Shown: positions 45,693-54,499, numbered from the stretch's first letter. The stretch: 64,000 bases of DNA from Maricaulis sp034670125 (GCF_034670125.1 NZ_JAXMOC010000008.1:1-64000), one strand, 5' to 3'. The notes: generated by a model from the letters alone, not told the origin. Program-made: numbers and translations.

Positions 45693-47081
45693 CTAGTCCC
45701 AGGGCGTTAAGTCAAGGTTAGGGAAGCGCGATTCGCGGGAATCTGCTGCTGCGGCGTCGTAGATTTCCACATCCAGACCCAGGCGTTCGGCAGAGGCCAG
45801 TCCCATCGCCTGCAACAGGCGATAGCCCGCGACGAAGCTGTCGCGCTCGGCTGTCACGAATGTCAGCCGCGATTCGAGCAGCTCCTGCTCGGCGTTGAGG
45901 ACGTCCAGCGTGGTACGGATCCCGACAAAGGCCTCCTGCTGCACCCCGTCGAGCGCGATCTCGTTGGCCCGCACAGCCTGGCGGCTCGATTCAATCACGG
46001 TCAGAGATGTGACATAGCCATACCAGGCGTTGGTCACCGCTTCAGTGACCTGGCGGCGGGCCTCACGGACCTGATGCCGGGCCTGCTCCTCTTGGGCGAC
46101 TGCAGCCCGGATGCGCGACCGGTTCAACCCGCCGGTGAATATCGGCATCGAGACCTGGCCCATGATCGAGGTGCTGTCGCGAACATCGCCGGAAAAACTG
46201 GAATCGCGAGCCGATGATGCCGAAGCCGTGACAGAGATTTCAGGGCGCAATGCACCGCGCGCGATGCGAATCGCGTGCTGGGATGCTTCCTCGCTGTACC
46301 GGGCGGCCAGCAATTGCGGAGAATTGTCGAAGGCATATTCCGCCGCATCGGCCAGATTGTCCGGCAGGCTGGGCAGGGCCGGCGGCGCGCTCAGCGACGC
46401 GGCGGGCTGACCCGTCACACGCTCATAGGCGGCCCGGCTGGCAGCGAGTTGCGCCTGGGCTGCCGACAATTGTGCCTGTGCGAGCGACAGCCGGGCCTCG
46501 GCCTGCGATACATCGGTCCGGGTGATCTCACCGACTTCAAACCGGTCGCGGGCCGCTCGCAATTGCTGCGCAAGCACTTCGACATTGTTCTGGCGAATCT
46601 CGACGACATTGCCATCGCGGCGTACATCCATGAAGGTCGTGACCGCTTCGATCAGCACGGTCTGCTCGGTAGCCCGCAGCGATTCGCGCCCGGCCATGAC
46701 GACAGCCGTGGCCTGGTCGATGGCCCCGTCGATCCGGCCGCCACGATAAATCGGCTGACTGGCGGACAGGCCATAATTCTTGGGCGTGGCGTCCGATTCA
46801 AAGCTGTTGGTGGAATTGTTGATCTGGGAAAAGCTCTCGCCTTCCGAGTGCGACCTTGAGATCGACGCCGACGCCGAAACGGTCGGCAGCCGCCCGGCAC
46901 GCGCCTGGACACGGCCCTCATCGGTGGCCCGCAAGCGGGCCCGCTCGGCCTGCAGGGTCGGGTTGGAATTGTAGGCCAGCGCCAGGGTTTCCTCCAGCGT
47001 CTGGGCCTGTCCCGTCCCGGCCAGCGCGAGCGCCGATGCGCCGGCAGCCAACATGAGCGCTACACTCTTCAATCGCGACAT
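45693..47081 (-). CDS. TolC-family outer membrane channel protein
   Basis: A 462-aa TolC/type I secretion outer membrane protein. A signal peptide ends GTGQAQ; mature sequence begins TLEETLALAYNSNPTL, the family's start. The duplicated alpha-hairpin/beta layout is clear, with RFEVGEITRTDVSQAEARL and the second-half counterpart FVGIRTTLDVLNAEQELL. It forms the outer channel for efflux or secretion. No inner-membrane partner is adjacent. An operator-like palindrome lies 150 bp upstream. Confidence 0.92.
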   Translation of the reverse strand: MSRLKSVALMLAAGASALALAGTGQAQTLEETLALAYNSNPTLQAERARLRATDEGRVQARAGRLPTVSASASISRSHSEGESFSQINNSTNSFESDATPKNYGLSASQPIYRGGRIDGAIDQATAVVMAGRESLRATEQTVLIEAVTTFMDVRRDGNVVEIRQNNVEVLAQQLRAARDRFEVGEITRTDVSQAEARLSLAQAQLSAAQAQLAASRAAYERVTGQPAASLSAPPALPSLPDNLADAAEYAFDNSPQLLAARYSEEASQHAIRIARGALRPEISVTASASSARDSSFSGDVRDSTSIMGQVSMPIFTGGLNRSRIRAAVAQEEQARHQVREARRQVTEAVTNAWYGYVTSLTVIESSRQAVRANEIALDGVQQEAFVGIRTTLDVLNAEQELLESRLTFVTAERDSFVAGYRLLQAMGLASAERLGLDVEIYDAAAADSRESRFPNLDLTPWD

Positions 47082-47232
47082 TACGAACCCCTCTGACAGC
47101 GGCGGGCCCGGCCCGTCGCTCCTATGCCTTATACTAACGCGTCACGCCGACCGATCCAGTGCCGACGACGCGGTGGACCATTTTCCGGCCACACGCCTGC
47201 CATTCCCGCATATAGGCATGGCCACATTAAAA

Positions 47233-47247
47233 GTGAACACTGTTCAC
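47233..47247. promoter_or_regulatory. Operator-like palindrome upstream of tolC-type gene
   Basis: GTGAAC-ACT-GTTCAC is a perfect 15-bp palindrome in an AT-rich stretch between pcm and the TolC-type gene. It resembles TetR-family operators; a regulator gene is not in the window. Confidence 0.5.
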
Positions 47248-47354
47248 CCTGATATTTTTGTAACCTGCCCCGGCGCACATCGTTCGGCGGTTCGCAGACA
47301 CCGGAGATCAAACGCCCGGCCGGTCGAAATCCGTTCCGGTTCGGAAAAAAAATG

Positions 47355-48008
47355 TCAGAGCGCGAAACCGGCCTCGGCCTGGAAACCTGGCAAGGGCGCA
47401 ACATGGGCGTCAAAGACAACCCGCTCTCCAATGCCGGCGGACGACCGCGTGAAGACCGTCGCCTTGCCAACCGGCCCCTTGCGGATCACGGCCACTAGGC
47501 GGCCACCTGGCGCCAGCTGGTCGAACCAGGCCTGCGGCACGGAATCAATCGCGCCATTGACGAAGATCACGTCAAACGGGCCCTGCTTGGCGACACCCGC
47601 CGCCAGCTCGCCTTCGATCACGACGGCATTGTCAGCACCCGCGTCAGACAACAATCCGGTCGCTCGCGACAGGCTGTCCTCGTCTGATTCGAGACCGACG
47701 ACGGTTCCCGCCATGCGCGCCAGAACCGCCGTGGAGTATCCGCGCGCGCAGGCAATATCGAGCACCAGCTCGTCCGGCTGGATATCGGCGGCGTGAACCA
47801 TTTTGGCAAAATCACGGGGCCGCATCAGCGACCGCACATCGCCAACTGGCACCTGGCCGTCGGAATAGGCCGAAGCGCGTCTCGCCCGCGGCACGAAGAG
47901 GTGGCGTGGAATATCGAGGAAGGCAGCGATCAAACGCCGGTCGGTGACATCGGACGGCCGGATCTGGCAATCCACCATCTGCTTGCGCGCGGTCTCGAAT
48001 TCGCTCAC
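47355..48008 (-). CDS. pcm: Protein-L-isoaspartate O-methyltransferase family
   Basis: A 217-aa PCMT-like protein. MVDCQIRPSDVTDRRLI, the VPVGDVRSLMRP region and VLDIACARGYSTAVLARM (SAM motif I, with Ala-Cys-Ala-Arg-Gly in place of the typical Gly-rich loop) identify it. Family members repair isoaspartyl damage; the altered motif I and shorter form are usual for the alphaproteobacterial copy. The start is GTG 48008 with AGGGAGAG upstream. It is often found upstream of TolC genes, as here. Confidence 0.82.
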   Translation of the reverse strand: MSEFETARKQMVDCQIRPSDVTDRRLIAAFLDIPRHLFVPRARRASAYSDGQVPVGDVRSLMRPRDFAKMVHAADIQPDELVLDIACARGYSTAVLARMAGTVVGLESDEDSLSRATGLLSDAGADNAVVIEGELAAGVAKQGPFDVIFVNGAIDSVPQAWFDQLAPGGRLVAVIRKGPVGKATVFTRSSAGIGERVVFDAHVAPLPGFQAEAGFAL

Positions 48009-48171
48009 GAGGCTCTCCCTGTCCAGGCCCGGTTCGGATAGTGCTGGCGCTGATATATCCCGGCATTGCGCAGCCCCGCAAGCATGCCACTGCGTGCGCG
48101 GCGAAATGCCTCCGGGAGCACCGTACCGCGATCGCGGCCTGCCCGCCTGCCAATGAGGTGACAAAGCCGGA

Positions 48172-48200
48172 TTGCTCGCATCGCGCGACAGCGCTATAGC
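48172..48200 (+). promoter_or_regulatory. Promoter of tRNA-Cys
   Basis: TTGCTC (48172-48177) and TATAGC (48195-48200), 17 bp apart, place a start about 12 bp before the tRNA. Confidence 0.6.
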
Positions 48201-48218
48201 TCCCGGCTCACAAGGCTT

Positions 48219-48292
48219 GGCACCGTGGCGGAGTGGTTACGCAGCGGATTGCAAATCCGTGTACCCCGGTTCGATTCCGGGCGGTGCCTCCA
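48219..48292 (+). tRNA. tRNA-Cys (GCA)
   Basis: A 74-nt cloverleaf: acceptor GGCACCG pairs with CGGTGCC, the anticodon arm CGGA-TTGCAAA-TCCG shows anticodon GCA, the T arm GGTTCGATTCC is normal, and CCA is encoded after discriminator T. Confidence 0.97.
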
Positions 48293-48330
48293 AGCCTTCA
48301 CCCGACATGACCGGACCACCGGCTCACGCA

Positions 48331-49020
48331 TCAAAAGGCGATGGGCTCACCCTTGTGGTCAAAGAATCCACCCGAGTCGGCTTCGGTCAGCCCCTCGATC
48401 ACGGCCAGCACCTCCGCCGCCGCTTTGGAAGGCGGGCGGACCTCGAGGCCGGATTTCGAGAAGGGTCGCGACAGAGGCGTGTCAACGGTGCCGGGATGCA
48501 GCGCGACACAGATCGCGTGCCTGTGCCGCCGCCCCAATTCGATCGCAGCACCGCGCACAAGCTGGTTCAGGGCGGCCTTCGACGCCCGATAACTGTGCCA
48601 GCCACCCAGCCGGTTGTCGGAAATCGAGCCAACCCGCGCCGACAGGGTCGCGAAGACGCAACGCCCGTCACGCGGCAGCAATGGCAGGACATGCTTCATC
48701 AGCATGGCCGGGCCAATCGCGTTGATCAGAAACGCGCGTTCCATGTGCTCCGGATCAAGATCGCGCAGGCTGCGCTCCGGACTGAAGCGGTCGTCATGAA
48801 GAAAGCCGGTGGCGTCAATGACGAGCCGAATGTCCCCGGCTTGCCGCGACAACCAGCTCGCGGCCCGCTCAACTGACGCGAGGTCGGTGAAGTCGACCGG
48901 CGGGTCGGTGCGGCGTGACAGCCGGATCACCCGGTCGTGGTCGCCGCGCGCCAAGAGTGCCGCTGACAACGCTTCGCCCAGGCCGCCCCCTGCCCCGATC
49001 ACCACCGCCAAACGTGTCAT
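48331..49020 (-). CDS. Short-chain dehydrogenase/reductase
   Basis: A 229-aa Rossmann-fold SDR. The cofactor loop is GAGGGLGEAL (residues 9-18) and the active-site Tyr and Lys are in SYRASKAAL (about 156-164). An Asn in the NAIGPAML helix is present. The substrate is unknown. Confidence 0.85.
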   Translation of the reverse strand: MTRLAVVIGAGGGLGEALSAALLARGDHDRVIRLSRRTDPPVDFTDLASVERAASWLSRQAGDIRLVIDATGFLHDDRFSPERSLRDLDPEHMERAFLINAIGPAMLMKHVLPLLPRDGRCVFATLSARVGSISDNRLGGWHSYRASKAALNQLVRGAAIELGRRHRHAICVALHPGTVDTPLSRPFSKSGLEVRPPSKAAAEVLAVIEGLTEADSGGFFDHKGEPIAF

Positions 49021-49107
49021 CGCTTCATCTCACCATCTGTTTCAAAAAGTGGTCTGCCGTGACGGTGTCTACGTAAGCAATGCAGAAATGGATGAGAGAG
49101 GGCCGTC

Positions 49108-50628
49108 ATGACCGACCTTGTATTGGTACTGGGCGACCAGCTGACGCCGGACCTCCCGAGCCTGCGCCAAACGGCCCCGGGCGATGCCGACATCCTGATG
49201 GTCGAGGCGAGCCGCGAAACCGGATATGTCTGGCATCACCGCAAGAAGATTGTATTCGTGCTGTCGGCCATGCGCCATTTCGCCGCCGCGCTGGAAGCAA
49301 GCGGGCGGCGGGTGATCTATCACCGGCTAGACCAGGACAAGCCCTGCAGCAGTTTCACCGAGGCGGTGGAGCGCGCCCTGGCCGCGCACAGCTACGACCG
49401 AATCATCCTGACGGAACCCGGCGAGTGGCGCCTGCGTAAGGAGTTTGACGGCTGGCAGGACCGGTTCGACCTGCCAGTGGTGATAGTCGAGGATGACCGG
49501 TTCATCTGCAGCCACGACCGCTTCAACGCCTGGGCCGAAGGCCGCAAGCAGCTGCGGATGGAGTATTTCTATCGCGAGATGCGGCGCGAGACCGGGCTTC
49601 TGATGGACGGCGACAAGCCGGCCGGCGGGCGGTGGAATTACGACACGGAGAACCGCAAGCCTGCCGCCGACGACCTGTTCATGCCTGCCCCCTTCTCCGC
49701 CGGGCCTGACGCGGAAACACGCGCTGTCATCGACATGGTTGCCAAACATTTTCCGGACGGATTCGGGGATCTCGAACCGTTTCGCTTCGCGGTCACTCCG
49801 GATGGCGCCGAGGCGGCGCTCGAGCACTTCATAAGCGAGTCCCTGGCCGATTTCGGGACCTATCAGGACGCCATGCTCCGCGGCACGCCCTTTCTCCACC
49901 ACTCCTTGTTGTCGGCCTACATGAATATCGGCCTGCTCGACCCGATGACGGTCTGCCGCCGGGTGGAAGATGCCTGGCGATCAGGTCGGGTGCCGATCAA
50001 TTCAGCGGAAGGCTATATCCGGCAGGTGATCGGCTGGCGCGAATTCGTCCGGGGCATCTACTGGCGCGAGGGCGCGGACTATGTCCATCGCAACGCCTTC
50101 GACGCCCGCCGCGCCCTGCCGGACTTCTACTGGACGGGTGACACGGCGATGGCCTGCCTGTCCGAAGCAATCGGCCAGACCCGGCGCGAGGCCTACGCCC
50201 ACCATATCCAGCGCCTGATGGTCACCGGTACATTTGCACTGATTGCCGGCATCGATCCACACGCGCTGCATGAATGGTATCTGGCGGTGTATATTGATGC
50301 GTTCGAATGGGTCGAAGCGCCCAACACGATCGGCATGTCCCAATTCGCCGACGGCGGACTGCTGGCCTCCAAACCCTATGCAGCCAGCGGCGCCTACATC
50401 AATCGGATGTCAGACTATTGCGGGGATTGCCGCTACAATGTGAAGGACAGGACCGGCCCGGACAGCTGCCCCTTCAATTCACTGTATTGGGACTTTCTCG
50501 ACCGCAATGCCGACACCTTGCGCGGCAATCCGCGTCTCGGGCCGGTCTATCGAAACTGGGACCGCATGACGGACGACAAGCGACAGGCCTATCGGGACCG
50601 CGCCCGTGACGTGCTCGCGGACCTCTGA
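49108..50628 (+). CDS. FeS-type bacterial photolyase/cryptochrome (PhrB-like)
   Basis: A 506-aa protein of the iron-sulphur bacterial cryptochrome/photolyase group, which repairs UV (6-4) or CPD lesions or senses light. N-terminal LVLVLGDQLTPDLPSL is typical of this branch (it binds a lumazine antenna). The FAD domain shows EGYIRQVIGWREFVRGIYW and a C-terminal Cys cluster C-x-x-C ... C (DYCGDCRYNVKDRTGPDSC) that with another Cys binds [4Fe-4S]. ATG 49108 has GAGAGGG upstream. A DUF2256 mini-gene converges 1 nt beyond its stop. Confidence 0.92.
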   Translation: MTDLVLVLGDQLTPDLPSLRQTAPGDADILMVEASRETGYVWHHRKKIVFVLSAMRHFAAALEASGRRVIYHRLDQDKPCSSFTEAVERALAAHSYDRIILTEPGEWRLRKEFDGWQDRFDLPVVIVEDDRFICSHDRFNAWAEGRKQLRMEYFYREMRRETGLLMDGDKPAGGRWNYDTENRKPAADDLFMPAPFSAGPDAETRAVIDMVAKHFPDGFGDLEPFRFAVTPDGAEAALEHFISESLADFGTYQDAMLRGTPFLHHSLLSAYMNIGLLDPMTVCRRVEDAWRSGRVPINSAEGYIRQVIGWREFVRGIYWREGADYVHRNAFDARRALPDFYWTGDTAMACLSEAIGQTRREAYAHHIQRLMVTGTFALIAGIDPHALHEWYLAVYIDAFEWVEAPNTIGMSQFADGGLLASKPYAASGAYINRMSDYCGDCRYNVKDRTGPDSCPFNSLYWDFLDRNADTLRGNPRLGPVYRNWDRMTDDKRQAYRDRARDVLADL

Positions 50629-50629
50629 C

Positions 50630-50770
50630 TCACCGGGCCCGTCGACAGCGCTGTGAACAGTATTTCACTTCATCCCAGACCGCCGCCCATTTGCGGCGCC
50701 ACTCGAACGGGCGCCCGCACACCCCACAGGTCTTGGTGGGTTTCGGCTGATGTTTGGACGGTCGGCTCAT
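50630..50770 (-). CDS. DUF2256 zinc-ribbon mini-protein
   Basis: A 46-aa protein read directly from the minus strand. It starts MSRPSKHQPKPTKTC, has C-G-V-C at residues 15-18, an invariant-looking PFEWRRKWAAVWDEVKYCS block (21-39) and a second Cys pair C-S-Q-R-C (38-42); this is the complete DUF2256 family pattern, a likely zinc ribbon. DUF2256 genes are repeatedly found next to photolyase/cryptochrome genes, as here (stop codons 1 nt apart, convergent). The role is unknown. Confidence 0.88.
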   Translation of the reverse strand: MSRPSKHQPKPTKTCGVCGRPFEWRRKWAAVWDEVKYCSQRCRRAR

Positions 50771-50808
50771 GACCTCGGACATAGCGCCCGTCGCCGTCGG
50801 GGAAAGCC

Positions 50809-51159
50809 TCAGGCCTCGTCAGCCTGCCGACCGGTCGGCACACCGGCCCGGTCGAGCTCGGCATCAAGCCTGCCCGTCAGGAAGCAGCCGTACATCCAGT
50901 AGTCCGCCACCAGCGACCAAAGCGGATAGGTGAATGTGGCCGGCTTGTTGCGCTCGACAAAGGCATGGCTGACCCAGGCGAAGAAATAGCCTGAGACCGG
51001 GACGGCCGCGAGCAGCCACCAGGTCTGCGACACCAGCGCGTAGATCAGCACAGCGATAGCCAGCGTCGAGCCGACAAAGTGCCAGGTACGGGTCCACGGC
51101 TTGGCGTGCTCTTGCAGATAGAAGGGCCAGAAGGACTGGAATGTGGCGTGTTCGCGCAT
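50809..51159 (-). CDS. DUF962 (Mpo1-like) membrane protein
   Basis: A 116-aa protein with two strong membrane spans (about residues 25-40 and 44-62) plus hydrophobic C-terminal part. The FWPFYLQEHAKPWTRTWHFVGS start with conserved His, and GYFFAWVSHAFVERNKPATF in the middle, match the DUF962/Mpo1-like family. The yeast member Mpo1 is an iron-dependent dioxygenase of 2-hydroxy fatty acids; the bacterial activity is presumed similar but unproven. ATG 51159 follows CGGAG. Confidence 0.85.
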   Translation of the reverse strand: MREHATFQSFWPFYLQEHAKPWTRTWHFVGSTLAIAVLIYALVSQTWWLLAAVPVSGYFFAWVSHAFVERNKPATFTYPLWSLVADYWMYGCFLTGRLDAELDRAGVPTGRQADEA

Positions 51160-51327
51160 GGTCAACTCCGGTGATTCGCCCGGCGGGCCTTGCGCCCGGC
51201 GGTATTCAGGCCCTTCGACGGGCCGGATCATGGTGAATCAATCATCTCGACTTATCCACGCATTTCCATGAATCCATTAGGAATTCGGCAATGACGATAA
51301 ACCAAATGCCTAATTTGGCCACCGCCA

Positions 51328-51342
51328 TTAACCCGTCCTTAA
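51328..51342 (+). promoter_or_regulatory. CtrA box
   Basis: TTAA-CCCGTCC-TTAA is the exact TTAA-N7-TTAA arrangement bound by the cell-cycle regulator CtrA in Caulobacter relatives. It lies 25-39 bp before the inferred start of the candidate RNA at 51367, i.e. over the -35 region where CtrA activates. GATTCT at 51355-51360 may be the -10. Confidence 0.6.
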
Positions 51343-51366
51343 GGGTTCGCGGCCGATTCTAGCTGC

Positions 51367-51438
51367 GTCTTCCCGTGAAGACACCCCACCATCCACCCAA
51401 TGCCTTTTCGGGAGCCTTCGCGGCTCCCGATTTTTTTT
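51367..51438 (+). ncRNA. Candidate small RNA under CtrA control
   Basis: An orphan transcription unit of about 72 nt in a 368-bp gap with no protein gene. It contains hairpin GTCTTC-CCGT-GAAGAC (51367-51382), a C-rich unpaired stretch (ACCCCACCATCCACCC), and a strong terminator hairpin CGGGAGCC/GGCTCCCG (51409-51416 with 51422-51429) followed by eight T. No plus-strand gene lies upstream that the terminator could serve. The C-rich loop could pair with Shine-Dalgarno sequences; that is inference. Confidence 0.5.
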
Positions 51439-51472
51439 GCACACAGTTTGCGCCATTTGCGCAGCAGGGTGC

Positions 51473-51500
51473 TTGCGCCGGGAGCAAAAGCTCTGATAAA
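51473..51500 (+). promoter_or_regulatory. Promoter of tRNA-Asn
   Basis: TTGCGC (51473-51478) and GATAAA (51495-51500), 16 bp apart, about 28 bp before the tRNA. Confidence 0.5.
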
Positions 51501-51527
51501 AGCCGGGCCTCGCTTGAGAGACGGTAT

Positions 51528-51603
51528 TCCTCGGTAGCTCAGTTGGTAGAGCAGGTGACTGTTAATCACCGGGTCGGCGGTTCGAGCCCGTCCCGGGGAG
51601 CCA
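51528..51603 (+). tRNA. tRNA-Asn (GTT)
   Basis: A 76-nt cloverleaf: TCCTCGG pairs with CCGGGGA (one G-T), anticodon loop CTGTTAA gives GTT, T arm GGTTCGAGCCC, and CCA is encoded. Confidence 0.97.
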
Positions 51604-51633
51604 TTCTCAAGAAACACCCCGCAACCGGGGTCG

Positions 51634-51661
51634 AAAAGCCCGCCCCATGGCGGGCTTTTTC
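51634..51661. terminator. Bidirectional terminator after tRNA-Asn
   Basis: An 11-bp stem AAAAGCCCGCC/GGCGGGCTTTT with CCAT loop (51634-51644, 51649-51659) lies between tRNA-Asn (+) and the prephenate dehydrogenase gene (-). Confidence 0.9.
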
Positions 51662-51675
51662 GTGGCCGAAACGCC

Positions 51676-52398
51676 CTACTCCAGCCGTTCGTCCAACGCG
51701 CGTGCCGCCTGGAAAAACCGCTCCCGCAATTCGCCCGCATACGGGTTGTGCCGCTCGATGGCCCGAAACAGCTCGTCGCTGTCACCGGCCACCAGATCCG
51801 CGGCCTGTTTGAGCAAATCATAGCTGCGCGTCGTATAGGGCGCGGCGGGCAGATCCAGATCGGTGATGACCTTGGACACCAGATGGGTCAGCGCCTGAAC
51901 GCTGGCCATGGTGCGGTCATGGGTATCGGCGTCGGAGATGTGGACATCGAGGCGCAGATCGTCGCGCAGGAAATCGGCGATGCAGGCCGGGTCAAAATCA
52001 CTGTCGGGACACAGGACGATGGACTGGCCGTCCAGCCCGTCTGCCGCGCTCTGCGGCCCGAACAGGGGGTGGGTGCCAAGGATGCGAGTCCCGGCAGGCA
52101 GGTGCTCGCGCATGGCCGCCATGGGCTTGAGTTTGACGGAAGCCACATCGAGGACCAGCGCGCCCTCTGGCAGGTGCGCCGAGATTTGCTGGCAGACGCC
52201 GGCGATCTGTTGAACCGGAACCGCGAGGATGACCACAGGTCGGGACGCGGCCTCGGCCTGCGACACACAGGCTATACCGTCCATGTCTGCGACCGCCGGA
52301 TCATGGGCGACCAGATCAAGATGCGGTGCAAGATGCACGGCGGCGAGACGTCCGAACGCACCCAAGCCGATCAGGCCGACAGCTTGAGGCTGGGTCAT
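51676..52398 (-). CDS. tyrA: Prephenate/arogenate dehydrogenase
   Basis: A 240-aa NAD(P)-dependent TyrA-type enzyme of tyrosine synthesis. The Rossmann loop is GLIGLGAFGRLAAVHL at the N-terminus; the core motif RILGTHPLFGPQSAADGLDG (about residues 104-123) contains the conserved His. It is somewhat short at the C-terminus compared with TyrA fused or regulated forms, as in the minimal TyrA-alpha class. Confidence 0.85.
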   Translation of the reverse strand: MTQPQAVGLIGLGAFGRLAAVHLAPHLDLVAHDPAVADMDGIACVSQAEAASRPVVILAVPVQQIAGVCQQISAHLPEGALVLDVASVKLKPMAAMREHLPAGTRILGTHPLFGPQSAADGLDGQSIVLCPDSDFDPACIADFLRDDLRLDVHISDADTHDRTMASVQALTHLVSKVITDLDLPAAPYTTRSYDLLKQAADLVAGDSDELFRAIERHNPYAGELRERFFQAARALDERLE

Positions 52399-52506
52399 GC
52401 GCCCGCACTGCTCATCAGGGTGCGTCGTGTGCGCGTGTGTCCGGTCATGATGGAGTCGCCCCGTGCTCGGAACACCAAGGTAAGCAAGGCGACGCGCCGC
52501 GCAATG

Positions 52507-54402
52507 CTATTTAGCGACCGATACCGGCACTGAACCGACCGACGCGGCGGAGACCGCCTCGCTCTGACGGCGCCACATGTCGGCATAGAGACCGCCGCGG
52601 GCCAGGAGTTCGTCATGGCTGCCGGTTTCGGCCACCCGCCCGGCATCGAGCACGAAAATCCGGTCGGCGCCGGCAATGGTCGACAGGCGGTGAGCGACGG
52701 CGATGGTGGTGCGTCCCTCGGCCGCCTCGCTCAAGGCCGCCTGGACCTCGCTCTCGGTCTGGCTGTCGAGCGCCGAGGTGGCCTCGTCGAGAATCAGCAC
52801 CGCCGGGTCTTTCAGGATGGCGCGGGCCAGCCCGACCCGTTGCTTCTCGCCGCCGGAGAGTTTCAGGCCACGCTCACCCACCCGCGTCTCCAACCCGTCC
52901 GGCAGGCCGGAAACAAACTCGCTGAGATGGGCCCGCTTGAGCACGTCGGCGATCTCGGCCTCGCTGGCCTCCGGCCTGCCATAGATCACATTGGCCCGCA
53001 GCGTGTCGTTGAACAGGACCACGTCCTGCGGCACCAGGCCCAGCGCATCGCGCAGGCTGGCCTGGGCAATCGAACGCAGGTCCTGGCCATCAATCGAGAC
53101 CGATCCCTGCTCGGGGTCATAAAAGCGGAACAGCAGGCGCAAAACGGTCGACTTGCCCGCTCCGGAGGGTCCGCAAATGCCGACAAAACTGCCGGCCGGA
53201 ATGTCCATCGACACACCGCCGAGCGAGCGCGAGCGGCCGTCATGGGTAAAGCCGACATCGGCAAAACTCACCGCTCCGCCTTGCAGCATCAGCGGCCGGG
53301 CGTCCGGCGCGTCGGCGACATCGGGCTTCAAGGCCAACGTCTCATAGACGCGCTCCATGTCGACCGCGCCCTGCTTGATTTCGCGATAGGCCCAGCCAAG
53401 GATGTTGAGCGGCTGGTAGATATTCATCAGCACCAGCGTCACCGCCGCCACATCACCAGCGCCCAGCACGCCGTTGAACGCCTTCCAGCCGGCCGTCAGG
53501 GCCATCGCCAGCAGTCCGGCATTCATGATCAGCGCCTGCAGGCCATTGAGCAAAGCGAGCGAGGATTGGGACTTCGCCGCCGCCCCGGCATAGCGCTTCA
53601 TGGCGCCGTTATAGGCATCGCTCTCGCGCTCTTCGGCGGCAAAGGCTTTCACGGTTTCGAAGTTGATCAGCCCGTCCACGGCGCGGGCGGAGGCTTCATT
53701 GTCGGCATCATTCATCTGCCGACGTATGCCGACGCGCCACTCGGTCATCGACCAGGTCAGCGCCATGTAGATGACGATGGTGACCACAGCGATGACGGCG
53801 AATTCCCAGCCGTAATTAGCGCTGAGCACAATCGCCGCCAAGGTCAGCTCGAACAGGGTCGGGGCGATGTTGAAGATCAGGAAGCGCATCAGGAAATCGA
53901 CGGCGCGGGCGCCGCGTTCGATGATGCGCTGGAGGGCGCCGGTTCGCTTGGTCTGGTGATAGCCGATCGACAGGCCCTGGACATGGGCAAAGGCCCGCAC
54001 GGCGGTCAGGCGCTGGGCGTCCTGGCTGACCGGCGCGAACATGGCGTCGCGCAGCTGCGGTGCGCCAACCGACAGGAAGCGCGCCACGGCATAGGCAATG
54101 AAGGCCAGCGAGAAGGTCGTCAGCAGCCCGGGCCACAAGGTGCTGGCTTGCCCCGCCTGCGAGGTCGGGGCATTGCCGGTCGCGTCAACAATCAGGTTGA
54201 TGCCGTCACCGAACAGGATCGGCGCCGCCACCGAGAACAGCTTGGCAATGATGGTCAGGACCAGCGCCAGCCCCATGCGGAAGCGCCACTTCGCCATCTC
54301 CGGCGAGGCCAGCAACGCAAACAGCCGCCACATCGTCTTGCCAAGCGAGCCTTGCGGCGCTTGCCGGGCGTCTTCCGCGCTATCGGGAGCTGTCGGTTTC
54401 AT
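52507..54402 (-). CDS. ABC exporter of the Atm1/ABCB7 type
   Basis: A 631-aa half-transporter with six membrane spans (about 40-320) and an ATPase domain. The ATPase has Walker A GPSGAGKST, signature LSGGEKQRVGLARA, Walker B VLILDEATSALD and H-loop AVAHRLST. N-terminal matrix-type features (LFALLASPEMAKWRFRMGLALVL; YHQTKRTGALQRIIERGARA with the glutathione-site region) match the heavy-metal-tolerance/Atm1 group, which exports glutathione-based metal or sulphur compounds. Confidence 0.9.
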   Translation of the reverse strand: MKPTAPDSAEDARQAPQGSLGKTMWRLFALLASPEMAKWRFRMGLALVLTIIAKLFSVAAPILFGDGINLIVDATGNAPTSQAGQASTLWPGLLTTFSLAFIAYAVARFLSVGAPQLRDAMFAPVSQDAQRLTAVRAFAHVQGLSIGYHQTKRTGALQRIIERGARAVDFLMRFLIFNIAPTLFELTLAAIVLSANYGWEFAVIAVVTIVIYMALTWSMTEWRVGIRRQMNDADNEASARAVDGLINFETVKAFAAEERESDAYNGAMKRYAGAAAKSQSSLALLNGLQALIMNAGLLAMALTAGWKAFNGVLGAGDVAAVTLVLMNIYQPLNILGWAYREIKQGAVDMERVYETLALKPDVADAPDARPLMLQGGAVSFADVGFTHDGRSRSLGGVSMDIPAGSFVGICGPSGAGKSTVLRLLFRFYDPEQGSVSIDGQDLRSIAQASLRDALGLVPQDVVLFNDTLRANVIYGRPEASEAEIADVLKRAHLSEFVSGLPDGLETRVGERGLKLSGGEKQRVGLARAILKDPAVLILDEATSALDSQTESEVQAALSEAAEGRTTIAVAHRLSTIAGADRIFVLDAGRVAETGSHDELLARGGLYADMWRRQSEAVSAASVGSVPVSVAK

Positions 54403-54499
54403 TGCGGGGAGAGATAGGGCGTTGCAGGGGCAAGCGCCAGAGTTGAGGGCTGAGACTGGCGGTCAGAAGCCCGGTGCCCTTCCAAACACCACACCGCGC

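Noticed and set aside
51375..51812. 145-aa plus-strand frame through the terminator and tRNA-Asn
   Set aside because: It reads through a strong terminator and a complete tRNA gene, so it is not a protein gene.
52615..54417. 600-aa open frame on the plus strand
   Set aside because: Antisense of the ABC exporter with all ATPase motifs on the minus strand; its composition (His/Gln/Arg/Gly-rich) is typical of a shadow.
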